Of a DNA stretch of 64,000 nt, positions 17,739 through 26,109 are shown in pieces (positions within the stretch are counted from its first letter, which is position 1; every line of letters starts with the position of its first letter). The translations under genes were made by a program, and so were the position numbers. The DNA is taken from NCBI RefSeq assembly GCF_000226975.2, contig NZ_CP019285.1, positions 3,224,001 to 3,288,000 on the forward strand, given 5' to 3'. The stretch comes from Halobiforma lacisalsi AJ5 (lineage in GTDB: Archaea; Halobacteriota; Halobacteria; Halobacteriales; Natrialbaceae). A model generated the notes under the pieces. The model did not search any database. It saw only the letters and a program-made list of their open reading frames with translations, and had not been told where the DNA came from.

Positions 17739-18992
17739 CTACTCTTCCTCGGTCCCGGACTCCTCGAGCGCGTACACCGATCCGTCGCCGCTCCCGACGT
17801 ACACCGCGCCGTCGACGACCGCCGGCGAACTGGCCACCCAGTTCTCCCCGGAGAACTGCCAGCGCGTGTCGCCGGTCTCGGCCTCGAGCGCCGTGAGCGT
17901 GCCGTCCTCGTTGCCGACGTAGAGGGTGTCCCCGGCGAGGGCGGGGCTGCTCCGGACCTCGAAGAACCCGGTGTGGTACCAGTAGAACGACTCGGGACGG
18001 GGGTTTCCGTCCGCTGGCGCGTCGCCCGCTGCGGCCGAGACTGCGTACACTCTGGTATCGTAACTGCCGAAGAAGACGACACCGTCGGCGACCGCCGGGG
18101 AACTCGTCACCGACCCGTCGGTCGGGAACTCCCACCGAAGGTCGCCCGAGTCGGCCTCGAGGGCGTACAGGGAGTCGTCGTTGCTCCCGACGTAGACCGC
18201 GCCGTCGGCGGTCGTGGGTCGGCTCTGGATCCAGTCGTCGGTCTCGAACGCCCACTCTTCGTCGCCGGAGTCGGCGTCGACCGCGTACAGGTGGCCGTCC
18301 GTACTCCCGACGTAGGCCGTCCCGTCCGCGATCGCGGGCGCGCGCTGGATCGAGCCCGCGGTGTCGAAGGCCCACTCCTCCTCGCCCTCCTCGAGGGAGA
18401 ACGCGTACAGCGAGCCGTCGTTGCTCCCGACGTAGACCGTCCCGTCGACGATCGTCGGACTGCTCGCGACCATCTCGCCGGTCTGGAACGTCCACGCCTC
18501 GTCGCCGGAGTCGGCCGCGAGCGCGTAGATCGTCCCGTCGTGGCTCCCGACGACGACGGTACCGTCGGCGACCGCGGGGCTGCTCGAGACGTCGTCCCCG
18601 GTCCGGTAGGCCCACTCCTCGTCGCCGGAGTCGGCGCCGATCGCGTACAGGTGGCCGTCGCTGCTGCCGACGTAGACCAGCCCATCGAGGACCGCAGGGC
18701 TGCTGTAGACCGCGCTCTCGGTCGTGAACTCCCACCGGGTCTCGGCCCCGTCGATCGGGCCGGACGCCGCGGTGAAGCCGGTGTTTCCGGCGTCGAACTG
18801 GAAGGAGGGCCAGCCGTCCGGCGGCTCCTCGTCGTCGTCGGAGCCGTCGGACTCGAGGTCGAGGTCGAGGTCGGGGGACTCGTCGTCAGGGTTCGGGCTG
18901 TCGTCGGATTCGGCCGCACAGCCGGCCAGTCCGACGGTGCCGACGACCGCGGCCGTCCGCAGGAACCCGCGCCGAGCGCGTTCGTCTCTCAT
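17739..18992 (-). CDS. Exported PQQ-repeat beta-propeller lipoprotein
   Basis: 417 residues. The start at 18992 gives a twin-arginine signal (ARRGFLRTAAVVGTVGL) with lipobox LAGC, so it is probably exported folded and lipid-anchored. An acidic DPD/ESD-rich linker follows. Eight repeats of about 40 residues come next with the motif SSPAV-DG-VYVGS-DG-LYA-DADSGDEEW, the PQQ-like/BamB-type beta-propeller blade. The repeats are near-identical at DNA level too. No catalytic residues typical of quinoprotein dehydrogenases are evident, so binding or scaffolding is more likely than catalysis. An AT-rich cacatat box about 27 bases upstream fits a leaderless promoter and supports this start over the ATG at 19004. 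Confidence 0.85.
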   Translation of the reverse strand: MRDERARRGFLRTAAVVGTVGLAGCAAESDDSPNPDDESPDLDLDLESDGSDDDEEPPDGWPSFQFDAGNTGFTAASGPIDGAETRWEFTTESAVYSSPAVLDGLVYVGSSDGHLYAIGADSGDEEWAYRTGDDVSSSPAVADGTVVVGSHDGTIYALAADSGDEAWTFQTGEMVASSPTIVDGTVYVGSNDGSLYAFSLEEGEEEWAFDTAGSIQRAPAIADGTAYVGSTDGHLYAVDADSGDEEWAFETDDWIQSRPTTADGAVYVGSNDDSLYALEADSGDLRWEFPTDGSVTSSPAVADGVVFFGSYDTRVYAVSAAAGDAPADGNPRPESFYWYHTGFFEVRSSPALAGDTLYVGNEDGTLTALEAETGDTRWQFSGENWVASSPAVVDGAVYVGSGDGSVYALEESGTEEE

Positions 18993-19399
18993 GAACGGTC
19001 CCATTCGGCCCGCCTACATATGCTTCCTGCATCGGGCGGGCGAGCAGGGGCGGCCGCGACGGTCACCTTGTCGACGTCCTCGAAGTCGCCGTGACGGAGA
19101 CCTGGTAGTGGGCACGCGACCGCACTGACGAGGAGATCGACGCTGGCCCAAACGGAGAGTATGACCTCGGGAGGTGGCCGGCGTGACCGCGGTCCTTCCC
19201 GATACTGTCGACACACAGGTTTGTCGGAGATACGCCGGATTCTCGAGGCTGCGCCGGGCTATCGTTTCCCGACGACTGTCGGGACGTCTTCGCGTTCGTC
19301 TCTGGCGACTCGACAGTTTCACGGCCATGCATGTCTCCTCCCGGTGTCCCAAGATATCGATCAACATTGTGTCATATTTGGAAAGAATAATATTCGACT
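18993..19399. other. Intergenic region at the edge of an AT-rich pocket
   Basis: About 400 bases between divergent genes contain the two promoters: acatatg near 19016-19022 for the propeller gene and tcatatttgg near 19371 for the lipoprotein gene. Base composition shifts from GC-rich to AT-rich through this stretch. No gene is supported. Confidence 0.4.
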
Positions 19400-19897
19400 A
19401 TGGATCGGCGTAGAATGCTACTCGGAACTGCAACTGCTTTCATAGCGACGACTGCGGGTTGTAGTCAAACGGGCGAAAATAATGAAGACGAAGCGACTTC
19501 ACCCACTGACGCGGTTGAGCAGTACTTCCTAGCGCTGAGTGATGGGGACCGAGAGAGTGCAAATCAGTACACTCATCCGGATATCGAGTATTATCTTAAT
19601 AATAAGGACCATCCTTTGCTGAATGCAGAGGGGATCACAGTCAACGAAACGGAAGTAGTCGATATAGAGACGGGTGTTCGGTACATGTACGAAGACCCCG
19701 ATGAACATCCAATTGACGAATTCGTTGAAGAAGAGAAAGCCGCATTAGAATCGCTTCAGGATGAGTACGGATTTGATGACTACGCCTACGTTCGTCATGA
19801 CGCTGAAGCGGAAGGGCTCACGTTCAACTCAATCTATCTCCTGTTCGAGGATGATAAGTGGGTGATTTGGTCGGTGCCGACCGGTCTCCGTGAATAA
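19400..19897 (+). CDS. Small Tat-type lipoprotein of unknown function
   Basis: 165 residues. MDRRRMLLGTATAFIATTAGCSQ is a short twin-arginine-like signal with lipobox TAGC, so the mature protein starts at Cys21 and is membrane-anchored outside. The body (PTDAVEQYFLALSDGDRESANQYTHPDI...LLNAEGITVNETEVVDI...YLLFEDDKWVIWSVPTGLRE) resembles NTF2-like/DUF4878-type lipoproteins, which have a two-helix start and a beta sheet; I am only moderately sure of that. Codon use is far more AT-rich than in neighbours, which suggests recent acquisition. An IS701-like remnant begins nine bases after its stop. Confidence 0.75.
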   Translation: MDRRRMLLGTATAFIATTAGCSQTGENNEDEATSPTDAVEQYFLALSDGDRESANQYTHPDIEYYLNNKDHPLLNAEGITVNETEVVDIETGVRYMYEDPDEHPIDEFVEEEKAALESLQDEYGFDDYAYVRHDAEAEGLTFNSIYLLFEDDKWVIWSVPTGLRE

Positions 19898-19905
19898 ATT
19901 ATAAA

Positions 19906-20373
19906 CTCAGCTTTGCACGTTAGCCTCGGCGGTTGAGTGAACGCAGAGGTGATCGATCTCGGTCATGAGGTCATCGACGCCACGATCATTGTTGTCCCGA
20001 ACCTACGAGAGAAGGTTGTAGACGGCTTCCTTCAGGGAATGTTCGAGGTTCGCTCGAAGGCGTGTTTCACCGTGTTTTTGGAGTTCTTCGAGGCGTTCGT
20101 GGTTGGATTGCTGTTCGTCCCAGTCGTACTCGGTGAGGAACTTGTTGAGAGCGCGTTTGCTATTGGCTGGAAGGACTTCGCGCGCGATCCCCGCCACGGT
20201 CTTGTTGCTGGCCGCAACAAGACCTGTGGCGTAGGTTTTCGCGTAATGACGTTGTGCTGGCGACAGCGAGTCGAACTCGTCGAACACACGCACGCAGGAC
20301 AAGAAGTCCGTAATCGGCATCATCCGTCCTTGCCCCCCTACGTCATGCTCCTACTTCAACGTACAAAGCTAAG
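19906..20373. mobile_element. Internally deleted IS701-like insertion element (468 bp)
   Basis: The ends are inverted repeats: CTCAGCTTTGCACGTT at 19906-19921 and AACGTACAAAGCTAAG at 20358-20373 match at 14 of 16 positions when inverted. The element is flanked on both sides by TAAA (19902-19905 and 20374-20377), a 4-bp target duplication as expected for IS701. Inside is a fusion of the first and last parts of a transposase gene. It is thus a MITE-like deletion derivative that could still be moved by an intact relative. Confidence 0.75.
19907..20323 (-). pseudogene. IS701-like transposase remnant (internal deletion plus nonsense codon)
   Basis: The frame starts MMPITDFLSCVRVFDEFDSLSPAQRHYAKTYATGLVAASNKTVAGIAREVL, the typical N-terminus of haloarchaeal IS701-family transposases. 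After about 85 residues it jumps to what looks like the family's C-terminus (NLEHSLKEAVYNLLS-stop-VRDNNDRGVDD...CVHSTA). The join is in frame, and the internal TAG at 20003-20005 sits where tryptophan would be expected. The catalytic DDE core is therefore missing: a full gene is about 400 codons and this one 139. Confidence 0.75.
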
Positions 20374-21038
20374 TAAAGACGAATAACTGTGGCGCAAAGG
20401 AGTTCTTTGAGCCACGGTTGGTTGTGTACTAATCTAACGTAGTGAACAAATCGAAGAGTGATTTCTGTAATTCCGCTGTTCACTCACTCGGAAGTAGCCT
20501 TAGCACACCCACCCCGACGCCGTACCCCTATTCAACAGAGCAATTAATCTCACTGTCTGCTTGCTTGGTTGTAGACACACCTTCAGCAAGCAGACGTTCT
20601 AACTAAGCGGCTTTGTGAACTACTGATAATACGATATTATGGACTGGGATGACTACCAGAAATATGTACTACTGGGATGGATTCTTACTTCATAGGAGTC
20701 TGTTGAGCGGTTTATTATCCCTTCCATCAAGCAATAAATGCGGTCAGGAACAGTGACCGCACCCCGCCAGCCCACTAACTGGCACGAGATCTTACTCGTG
20801 CTTCCGTTCATCTCCACCGGTCGCACCCTTCTGCCGTCGTTCGATCCCTGAACGGTAGCGATCTGTATCAAGTGTCGCGCTGAGATTCTGGTTCGGTTAA
20901 ACAACCAGTGTCAGAGCTGCTACGGCGAACTCTAACGAGTCGAATGAGCGGTGTCCGAACGGTCCGTGAGTATGATTCAGCACAGCCAGAAGAGATACTA
21001 TATCGATGTATCGAGATAGGGAGTGGCGCTATTTCAGT
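20374..21038. other. AT-rich gene-poor segment with three consecutive hairpins
   Basis: No supported protein gene. The open frames 20653-20904 (minus) and 20908-21219 (plus) have unconvincing compositions. Three hairpins cluster at 20740-20854: GCGGTCA-N7-TGACCGC (20740-20760), GCACGAG-N6-CTCGTGC (20782-20801) and CGTTC-N7-GAACG (20838-20854). They might belong to a structured RNA or to the end of a lost mobile element. Confidence 0.4.
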
Positions 21039-21203
21039 TCAAACCATCGTGACCAGATATGCAAGCCACATCAGAAAGCCGATCCCTCCCATAGTAGCCA
21101 TCAGGCCCGAACTGACGACCGTCTCCTCTTCGTCGTACAATTTGTACCCACAGAAGACAGCGACAAGACCGAGTAGCGGAATAAGTACCCATGAGATAAT
21201 CAC
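21039..21203 (-). CDS. Possible small membrane protein (54 residues)
   Basis: A short frame with a GTG start at 21201-21203 encodes two hydrophobic stretches, VIISWVLIPLLGLVAVFCGY and SGLMATMGGIGFLMWLAYL, joined by the acidic turn KLYDEEETVVS, and ends at TGA. The composition is that of a two-helix membrane protein and not of a shadow frame. In-frame sequence continues upstream for 16 codons to a TAG, so it could also be the 3' remnant of a longer gene. I do not recognise it. Confidence 0.4.
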   Translation of the reverse strand: MIISWVLIPLLGLVAVFCGYKLYDEEETVVSSGLMATMGGIGFLMWLAYLVTMV

Positions 21204-21517
21204 CGACGCTCTTCCGTAGGAGATTGTTGATCCAGTTGCGTTTCTCGTCTATTTGATTGAGGTCCACGTGTAGAGCGGTCCTGTTCGATGACTCAGTTCA
21301 TCGCAATCAGCGCACGATCGCAAGAGGGCGCCCCATCAACAATGTGCTACACAAGAGCGCACAAGAATCAACGACGGTCTCTACAACCAGCCGTCAATGA
21401 CTGGAACCGTGGGTTCCTCGCTCAGACGCTCATACGTCTCCGCCGTCAGAGCACGTGAATGGAAATGCGAGTTCTGTGAGATGGACCTGACTATAGCGAT
21501 TCAATAGAGCCAGACCA
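21204..21517. other. Possible degraded gene with a CxxC motif
   Basis: On the plus strand a frame ending at 21507 reads ...LYNQPSMTGTVGSSL, RRSYVSAVRAREWKCEFCEMDL and then a stop. An ATG at 21397 would give a 36-residue product. The WKCEFC sequence looks like half of a zinc finger. It may be the tail of a broken gene; confidence is low. Confidence 0.25.
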
Positions 21518-22165
21518 TCACTCCCCGAGCGGTCGCGCGACGATCCCCAGGTGGTCCGCGTGGTGGGGCTCGAGACGTTCCTCCTCGAGGATTTCGTACC
21601 CCTCGGCGAGTTCCTCGCGGACGTCCGCGAAGACGTCCTCGGGGTCGCGGGTGACGTCCTCGCTGCGGGCCTTCACGGCAAGCAGGAGCCGCCCGTCGTC
21701 GGCGAGGAACCGCCGGTTCTCGAGGGCGACCCGGGCCTGTCCGCGGGTCGCAACGTCCTGGACGACGGCGTCGACGTCGGCTTCGACGACGTGGGCGTAG
21801 GTCTCGGGCTTTCGCGCGTCGGCAAGCAGCGGGAACAGCCGCGGCCGGGACTCGGCGGCCGACAGCAGGTCCCGCGCCGGGCGTGCGGCGAACTCGACGG
21901 CGTAGGTCGGCCCCGCGAAGTCCGCGACGTGGCTCACCGTCGTCCCGCTCGCGGCGCCCAGGTAGAGGACCGTCTCGTCGTCGCCGCCGGCGAGGTCGAC
22001 GTCCATCCCGAGTTCGAGCATCGCGCCGAGTTTCGACCGGTCGGGGTTCCAGGCGCGCCACTCCCGATCGGTCGGCTCGCCGTAGACGGGTTCGCCGCGG
22101 GTGGCGAGCCGTTCCGCGCCGTCGAACCGGCGGCGCTCGACGCCGTCCGGCAGGGCGTCAGTCAT
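21518..22165 (-). CDS. flpA: Fibrillarin-like rRNA/tRNA 2'-O-methyltransferase
   Basis: 215 residues. The start ATG at 22163-22165 gives MTDALPDGVERRRFDG. The family signature is complete: ATRGEPVYGEPTDREWRAWNPDRSKLGAMLELG, then the SAM-binding VLYLGAASGTTVSHVADFAGPTYAVEFAAR, and VDAVVQDVATRGQARVALENRRFLADDGRLLLAVKARS. With Nop5 and L7Ae it forms the C/D-box guide ribonucleoprotein that methylates ribose in rRNA and tRNA. Its start overlaps the end of the upstream nop5 frame by eight bases, so the two are translationally coupled. Confidence 0.95.
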   Translation of the reverse strand: MTDALPDGVERRRFDGAERLATRGEPVYGEPTDREWRAWNPDRSKLGAMLELGMDVDLAGGDDETVLYLGAASGTTVSHVADFAGPTYAVEFAARPARDLLSAAESRPRLFPLLADARKPETYAHVVEADVDAVVQDVATRGQARVALENRRFLADDGRLLLAVKARSEDVTRDPEDVFADVREELAEGYEILEEERLEPHHADHLGIVARPLGE

Positions 22166-23054
22166 CGCCCTCACCTCCCGTCGACGCGTCGTCGCCGTCC
22201 GCTCGCGCCCGGATCGTGTCGATTCGCTCCTCGAGTTCCGCGTCGAGTTCGGGCTTGCGCTCGCCCGAGTAGTGGTCGACCCGCGCGGCGATGGAGAGTT
22301 TGCCGGCCACGGCCCGCGCCGCGGAGCCGCGGTCCTCCGGGCGAGTTCCCCGGACCGCGTCGTGGACGTAGATGACTCCGTGTTTCGGCGACGGCGCGTG
22401 GCCCCGCAGGTGGGCGAACAGCGCGTCCTCGGCCCCGAGCACCTGGACCGTGCCGCTTGGTTTCTTCGCGAGTTCCTCGAGGCCGCCCGCCAGCGAGATC
22501 AGCCGCGCGGCGAGGACCGGGCCCGCGAGCGCGGCGAGATTGGGCGCGACGGTCGGCGTCTGGCGTTCGACGAACTCACGGAGGTCGTCTGCCTCGTCGG
22601 CCAGGTCCGCGACACGTTCGGCGAGCGAGCGGATCCGGTCCCCGCCGTCACCCGGGAGGTCGGCCTCGCTTCCGTCTCGAGCGGCCAGCTCCCGCGCGTA
22701 GTCGACGCCGGTTCCGACGTTCGGATCGACGGTGCCGCCCCACTCCGCGAGCCGCTCGGCGAGTTCGTTCGCCGTCCGCTCGCAGTCGTCCATCGCGCGC
22801 ACCGCGTGGACGAGTTGCCGGTCGTCGGCGGCTTCGCGCTCGGTCACCGCGGCGCGGGTCGCCGCGGTCGTCGCCTCCTTCAGGGCGTCGTAGTACTCCT
22901 CCTCGTCGGCGGCGAACTCCCTCTCGACGGCCAGCGCGGGCCAGTTCCGGGGCTCGTCGGCGGAACCGTCCCGGACGGCCTCGGCGGCCGACTCGGGGTC
23001 ATCCGGATCGGCCTCGGAGAACCAGCCCGCGTCCGCGGGATCGGTCGTGGTCAT
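22158..23054 (-). CDS. nop5: Nop5/Nop56-Nop58 family C/D RNP core protein
   Basis: 298 residues, starting MTTTDPADAGWFSEADPDD. It has an N-terminal fibrillarin-binding domain, a coiled coil around residues 105-190 (ANELAERLAEWG...LAERVADLADEADDLREFVERQ), and the Nop domain with TVAPNLAALAGPVLAARLISLAGGLEELAKKPSGTVQVLGAEDALFAHLRGHAPSPKHGVIYVHDAVRG. This matches Nop5, the scaffold joining fibrillarin and L7Ae on C/D guide RNAs. The tail is short and lacks the lysine-rich extension of eukaryotic Nop58. It forms an operon with flpA. Confidence 0.93.
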   Translation of the reverse strand: MTTTDPADAGWFSEADPDDPESAAEAVRDGSADEPRNWPALAVEREFAADEEEYYDALKEATTAATRAAVTEREAADDRQLVHAVRAMDDCERTANELAERLAEWGGTVDPNVGTGVDYARELAARDGSEADLPGDGGDRIRSLAERVADLADEADDLREFVERQTPTVAPNLAALAGPVLAARLISLAGGLEELAKKPSGTVQVLGAEDALFAHLRGHAPSPKHGVIYVHDAVRGTRPEDRGSAARAVAGKLSIAARVDHYSGERKPELDAELEERIDTIRARADGDDASTGGEGDD

Positions 23055-23224
23055 TGCCGGGGAGTAGTCGCTCCGGTTGTATATGCGTTCTCGAAGCGAT
23101 CCGCGGCCGGCTTTCCGGCCGGAGAACGGGGGCGGACCGACTCGGTCGCTCGAGAACCGCACCCGGCGCTGCGCGGCAGTCGTGAACGGCCTCGAAAGTG
23201 CGAAGAACGGACGACGGGGTCGGT

Positions 23225-25528
23225 TCAGCGACCGAACAGTCGCTCCCACAGCGAGCGGCCCGTCGGTCGCTCGGCCAGGATCACCGAGCGGTCGACCTCG
23301 TTGATCACGTCGTAGGCGAGCGACCCGCGCAGGAGCCGCGAGAGCAGCCCCCGCTCGGTCGCACCGATGACGATCAGCGAGTGGTCCTCGGCGGCCTCGG
23401 CGATCGCCCCCTCGACGTCGCCGGACTCGTCGATCAGGATCGCGGCGTCCTCGAGGCCGTGGTCCGCGGCCCACTCGGTCAGGAACCGTTCACCCTCGGC
23501 GCGTTCGTCCTCGTCGACGACGTGCAACAGCGTGATCTCGGAGCCGAGCTGGTCGCGCATGTCGCGGGCGACTTCGGCGCTCAAGTCCGAATCTGGACCG
23601 CCGGCCGTCGGGACGAGCACGCGGTCGGTCTCCAGCCCCTGGTCGTCGAACACGAGGAAGTCACAGGGCAGGTCGTGGGTGAGTTCGTCGAGCGGACTCT
23701 CGACGCGGCCGGCCGACCACGCGCGGCCGGGCCCCCAGCCCATGACCACGGTGTCCGCGTTCTCTCGACGGGCGACGTCGAAGATCTCCTCGACGGATCG
23801 GTGTGAGACCACCGTCTTGACGTCGACGGGGACGTCGAGCGTCTCCGTTCTCTCACGGACCCGTTCCATCAACTGCTGGGACTCCTCGTCGATCCGCTGG
23901 ATGTGCTCGGAGCCCTCCTCGAGGGGCGTCTGGTCCGGGACCTCGACGATGTGGACGGCTTCGACGGCCCCGTCGTTGGCCTTGGCGATCACGCTCGCCA
24001 GCGACAACAGCGAGGACTCGGTGCGCGGGTTCGACACCGGGACGACGACCGTATGCTCCGCGTTCCCGGACGGACGAGCCGCGTTCGCGGCCGAGACCGC
24101 CAGGTCGGGCATCTCCTCGGAGCGGGAGAGAATGTAATTGCTCAGGACGCCTTCCCGATCGGTCTCGTGACGGGCGTAGACCCCGTACCAGAGCACCGCG
24201 CCGACGACGAACACGAGGCTGAGCGCGATCTCGATCTCTTTCATGAAGCCGATCAGCCCGAGCGAGAAGACCATCCCGAGGATCGGCGTGATCGGGTACA
24301 GCGGGACGGTGAAGTCGGGATCGTACTCCGGAACGTCGGCCTCACGGAACACGATCAGCGCGGCGTTGATGAGCGCGTAGACGACCAGATGCAGGATGCT
24401 CGCGGCCTTCGACAGCACCTCGAGGTCGTTCCCGAGGACGACGATGAAAAGCAGGATCATCCCGCCGGTGACCGCGATCGAGCGGTACGGCGTCGCGAAC
24501 CGCGGGTGGATCTCGTTGAGCCACGCGGTGACGATCTTGTCCCGGCCCATCGCGAAGTTGATCCGGGCCGACGCGAGGATGGATGCGTTCGCGCTCGAGG
24601 CGGTCGCCAGCAGTGCGCCGAGCGTGATCGAGGTCACGCCGATTACGCCGAGGTTCCCGGAGAAAATGATCTCGGCGGCGTCGGACATCGGCGTCTGATC
24701 GCTGATCGAGTCGTAGGGGATGATGCCGACGAGCAACCCGACGATGATCGCGTAGATGACGGTCGCGATGGCGACGCTACCGACGATGGCGATCGGGAGG
24801 TTCCGACCGGGATTTTTCAGTTCCTCGCCGACCGTCGCGATCTTCGCGTACCCGAGGAAGGAGACGAAGACGAGAGCGGTTCCGGGCAGGATCTCGCCGT
24901 AGCCCAGCGGCGCGACGGTGTCGTCGACCATCACGGTGCCCCAGTCGAACGAGAAGAACCCGAGCAGGGAGAAGGCGGTGAGGATCGTCAGCAACAGCGC
25001 GACGATTGCGGTCTGGACGCCGCCGGTCTCTTTCGCACCCATGTAGTTGACCCCGACGAACGCGAGGCCCGCTACGAACGCGCCGACCTGTACCTCCGAG
25101 AGAACGAGCGGGCCGAGCGCGATCGTCGGCAGGACGGCGATCTCGCCGACCACCGGGAGCGAAACGACGACGTCCCCGAGGAAGGTCGCGAGGTAGCCGC
25201 CGAACCCGATGCAGTAGAAGGCGCTGGCGAAGGCGAGCCCCATCCAGTCACCCATTCCGGAGATCGATCCGAACAGGGGACCGAGCGCGCGGTTGATATA
25301 GTAGTATGCACCCCCGGCTTTGGGCATCGCCGTCCCCAGTTCGCTCACCGAGAGCGCGTTGATCATCGCGATCAATCCACCGATGACGAACGAGAGGACG
25401 ACGACCGGCCCCGCTTCCTGGGCCGCGACGCCGGGCAGAACGAAGATCCCCGCGCCGATCATCGTCCCGATACCGATCGCGAGGGCCGAGATCAGCCCCA
25501 GGTCCTTGGCGAGTTCCTCGTCACTCAT
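23225..25528 (-). CDS. Amino acid permease (APC family) fused to UspA domains
   Basis: 767 residues. The first ~440 residues are a 12-helix APC transporter, beginning LGLISALAIGIGTMIGAGIFVLPG (the conserved GIGxMIGAGIF substrate-binding helix 1) and including PKAGGAYYYINRALG. The remaining ~300 residues are soluble. They contain two UspA-like domains: one from AEHTVVVPVSNPRTESSLL with DTVVMGWGPGRAWSAGRVESPLD, and a second from DRVLVPTAGGPDSDLSAEVA with LIVIGATERGLLSRLLRGSLAYDV. USP fusions are common in haloarchaeal cation/amino-acid transporters and probably sense ATP or AMP to control uptake. The substrate is not evident. Confidence 0.9.
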   Translation of the reverse strand: MSDEELAKDLGLISALAIGIGTMIGAGIFVLPGVAAQEAGPVVVLSFVIGGLIAMINALSVSELGTAMPKAGGAYYYINRALGPLFGSISGMGDWMGLAFASAFYCIGFGGYLATFLGDVVVSLPVVGEIAVLPTIALGPLVLSEVQVGAFVAGLAFVGVNYMGAKETGGVQTAIVALLLTILTAFSLLGFFSFDWGTVMVDDTVAPLGYGEILPGTALVFVSFLGYAKIATVGEELKNPGRNLPIAIVGSVAIATVIYAIIVGLLVGIIPYDSISDQTPMSDAAEIIFSGNLGVIGVTSITLGALLATASSANASILASARINFAMGRDKIVTAWLNEIHPRFATPYRSIAVTGGMILLFIVVLGNDLEVLSKAASILHLVVYALINAALIVFREADVPEYDPDFTVPLYPITPILGMVFSLGLIGFMKEIEIALSLVFVVGAVLWYGVYARHETDREGVLSNYILSRSEEMPDLAVSAANAARPSGNAEHTVVVPVSNPRTESSLLSLASVIAKANDGAVEAVHIVEVPDQTPLEEGSEHIQRIDEESQQLMERVRERTETLDVPVDVKTVVSHRSVEEIFDVARRENADTVVMGWGPGRAWSAGRVESPLDELTHDLPCDFLVFDDQGLETDRVLVPTAGGPDSDLSAEVARDMRDQLGSEITLLHVVDEDERAEGERFLTEWAADHGLEDAAILIDESGDVEGAIAEAAEDHSLIVIGATERGLLSRLLRGSLAYDVINEVDRSVILAERPTGRSLWERLFGR

Positions 25529-26109
25529 GCTATCCTCTGTGTCTGTTTTCCCTGGAAGAGCGTTCGTAAATCAGTTATCATTAGTGGGTAGTCGTTTCGC
25601 GTAATAACGAAACGCGGCGTACGAGGTGTCGTTCGTCGGCGTTTCTGCTTTGTCAGTTCCTACGTCGAACGGCGGGTTCAAACACTTGTTGATTCGAAAA
25701 AGACCCTGTCTCTGAGTTCGGAAGGCAGAACGAGAGGGGTGCCAAACTGTTGTGGCGCAATTTAGCCTGCGCTGTGGATTCGGACGAGTCCGTTCGAGCT
25801 TATGTATCTCTCCGATATTATTAAGTTGAGGTCTTGATCAGTAGCTAGGTATATGTGCCGAACTTCGGAAACGAAACTCTCTTTCCCTGCTCTGCTCTCT
25901 ACACGACCCAACCGCGGAGACTCTCTCGAAAGTCTCGAAAGCGCGCTTTCGAAGCGGACTCTCGGATTGACGGACGGCAGAAACCACGGACTTGGGGTCA
26001 TGAAACCCGAGACGGGACACGCGAACGCGACAGGTAAGCGGACGACGACCACTATCACGATGACTCGGAAATCAACGCTTACGGATCATCGAATCGGCGG
26101 AGGAAAACG
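25529..26109. other. 581-base divergent intergenic region
   Basis: This region separates the APC-USP gene and trkA, which are transcribed apart. It contains AT-rich promoter-like patches (tatctctccgatattattaag near 25804-25825) and a perfect 18-base palindrome TCGAAAGCGCGCTTTCGA at 25935-25952. A short plus-strand frame at 25853-26119 reads as serine/arginine/threonine-rich low-information sequence and overlaps the trkA start, so it is not called. Confidence 0.45.

Noticed and set aside
16779-19094. 771-codon plus-strand open frame antisense to gshA and the propeller gene
   Set aside because: It covers two well-supported genes on the opposite strand, and its product is low-complexity valine/arginine/aspartate-rich, as expected from GC-rich codon bias in the antisense frame.
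20653-20904. 83-codon minus-strand frame over the three hairpins
   Set aside because: It spans strong hairpins and has no hydrophobic core, motif or promoter; more likely non-coding.
20908-21219. 103-codon plus-strand frame
   Set aside because: It is opposite the more convincing two-helix membrane frame at 21039-21203 and has a random-looking composition.
23903-25591. 562-codon open frame antisense to the APC-USP gene
   Set aside because: The opposite strand encodes a clear transporter; the product is a run of Asp/Arg/Glu with no fold features.
20389-25760. Shared tgtggcgcaa at 20389 and 25751 as possible remnants of one mobile-element end
   Set aside because: Only ten bases match, with no inverted partner or target duplication, so chance is likely.
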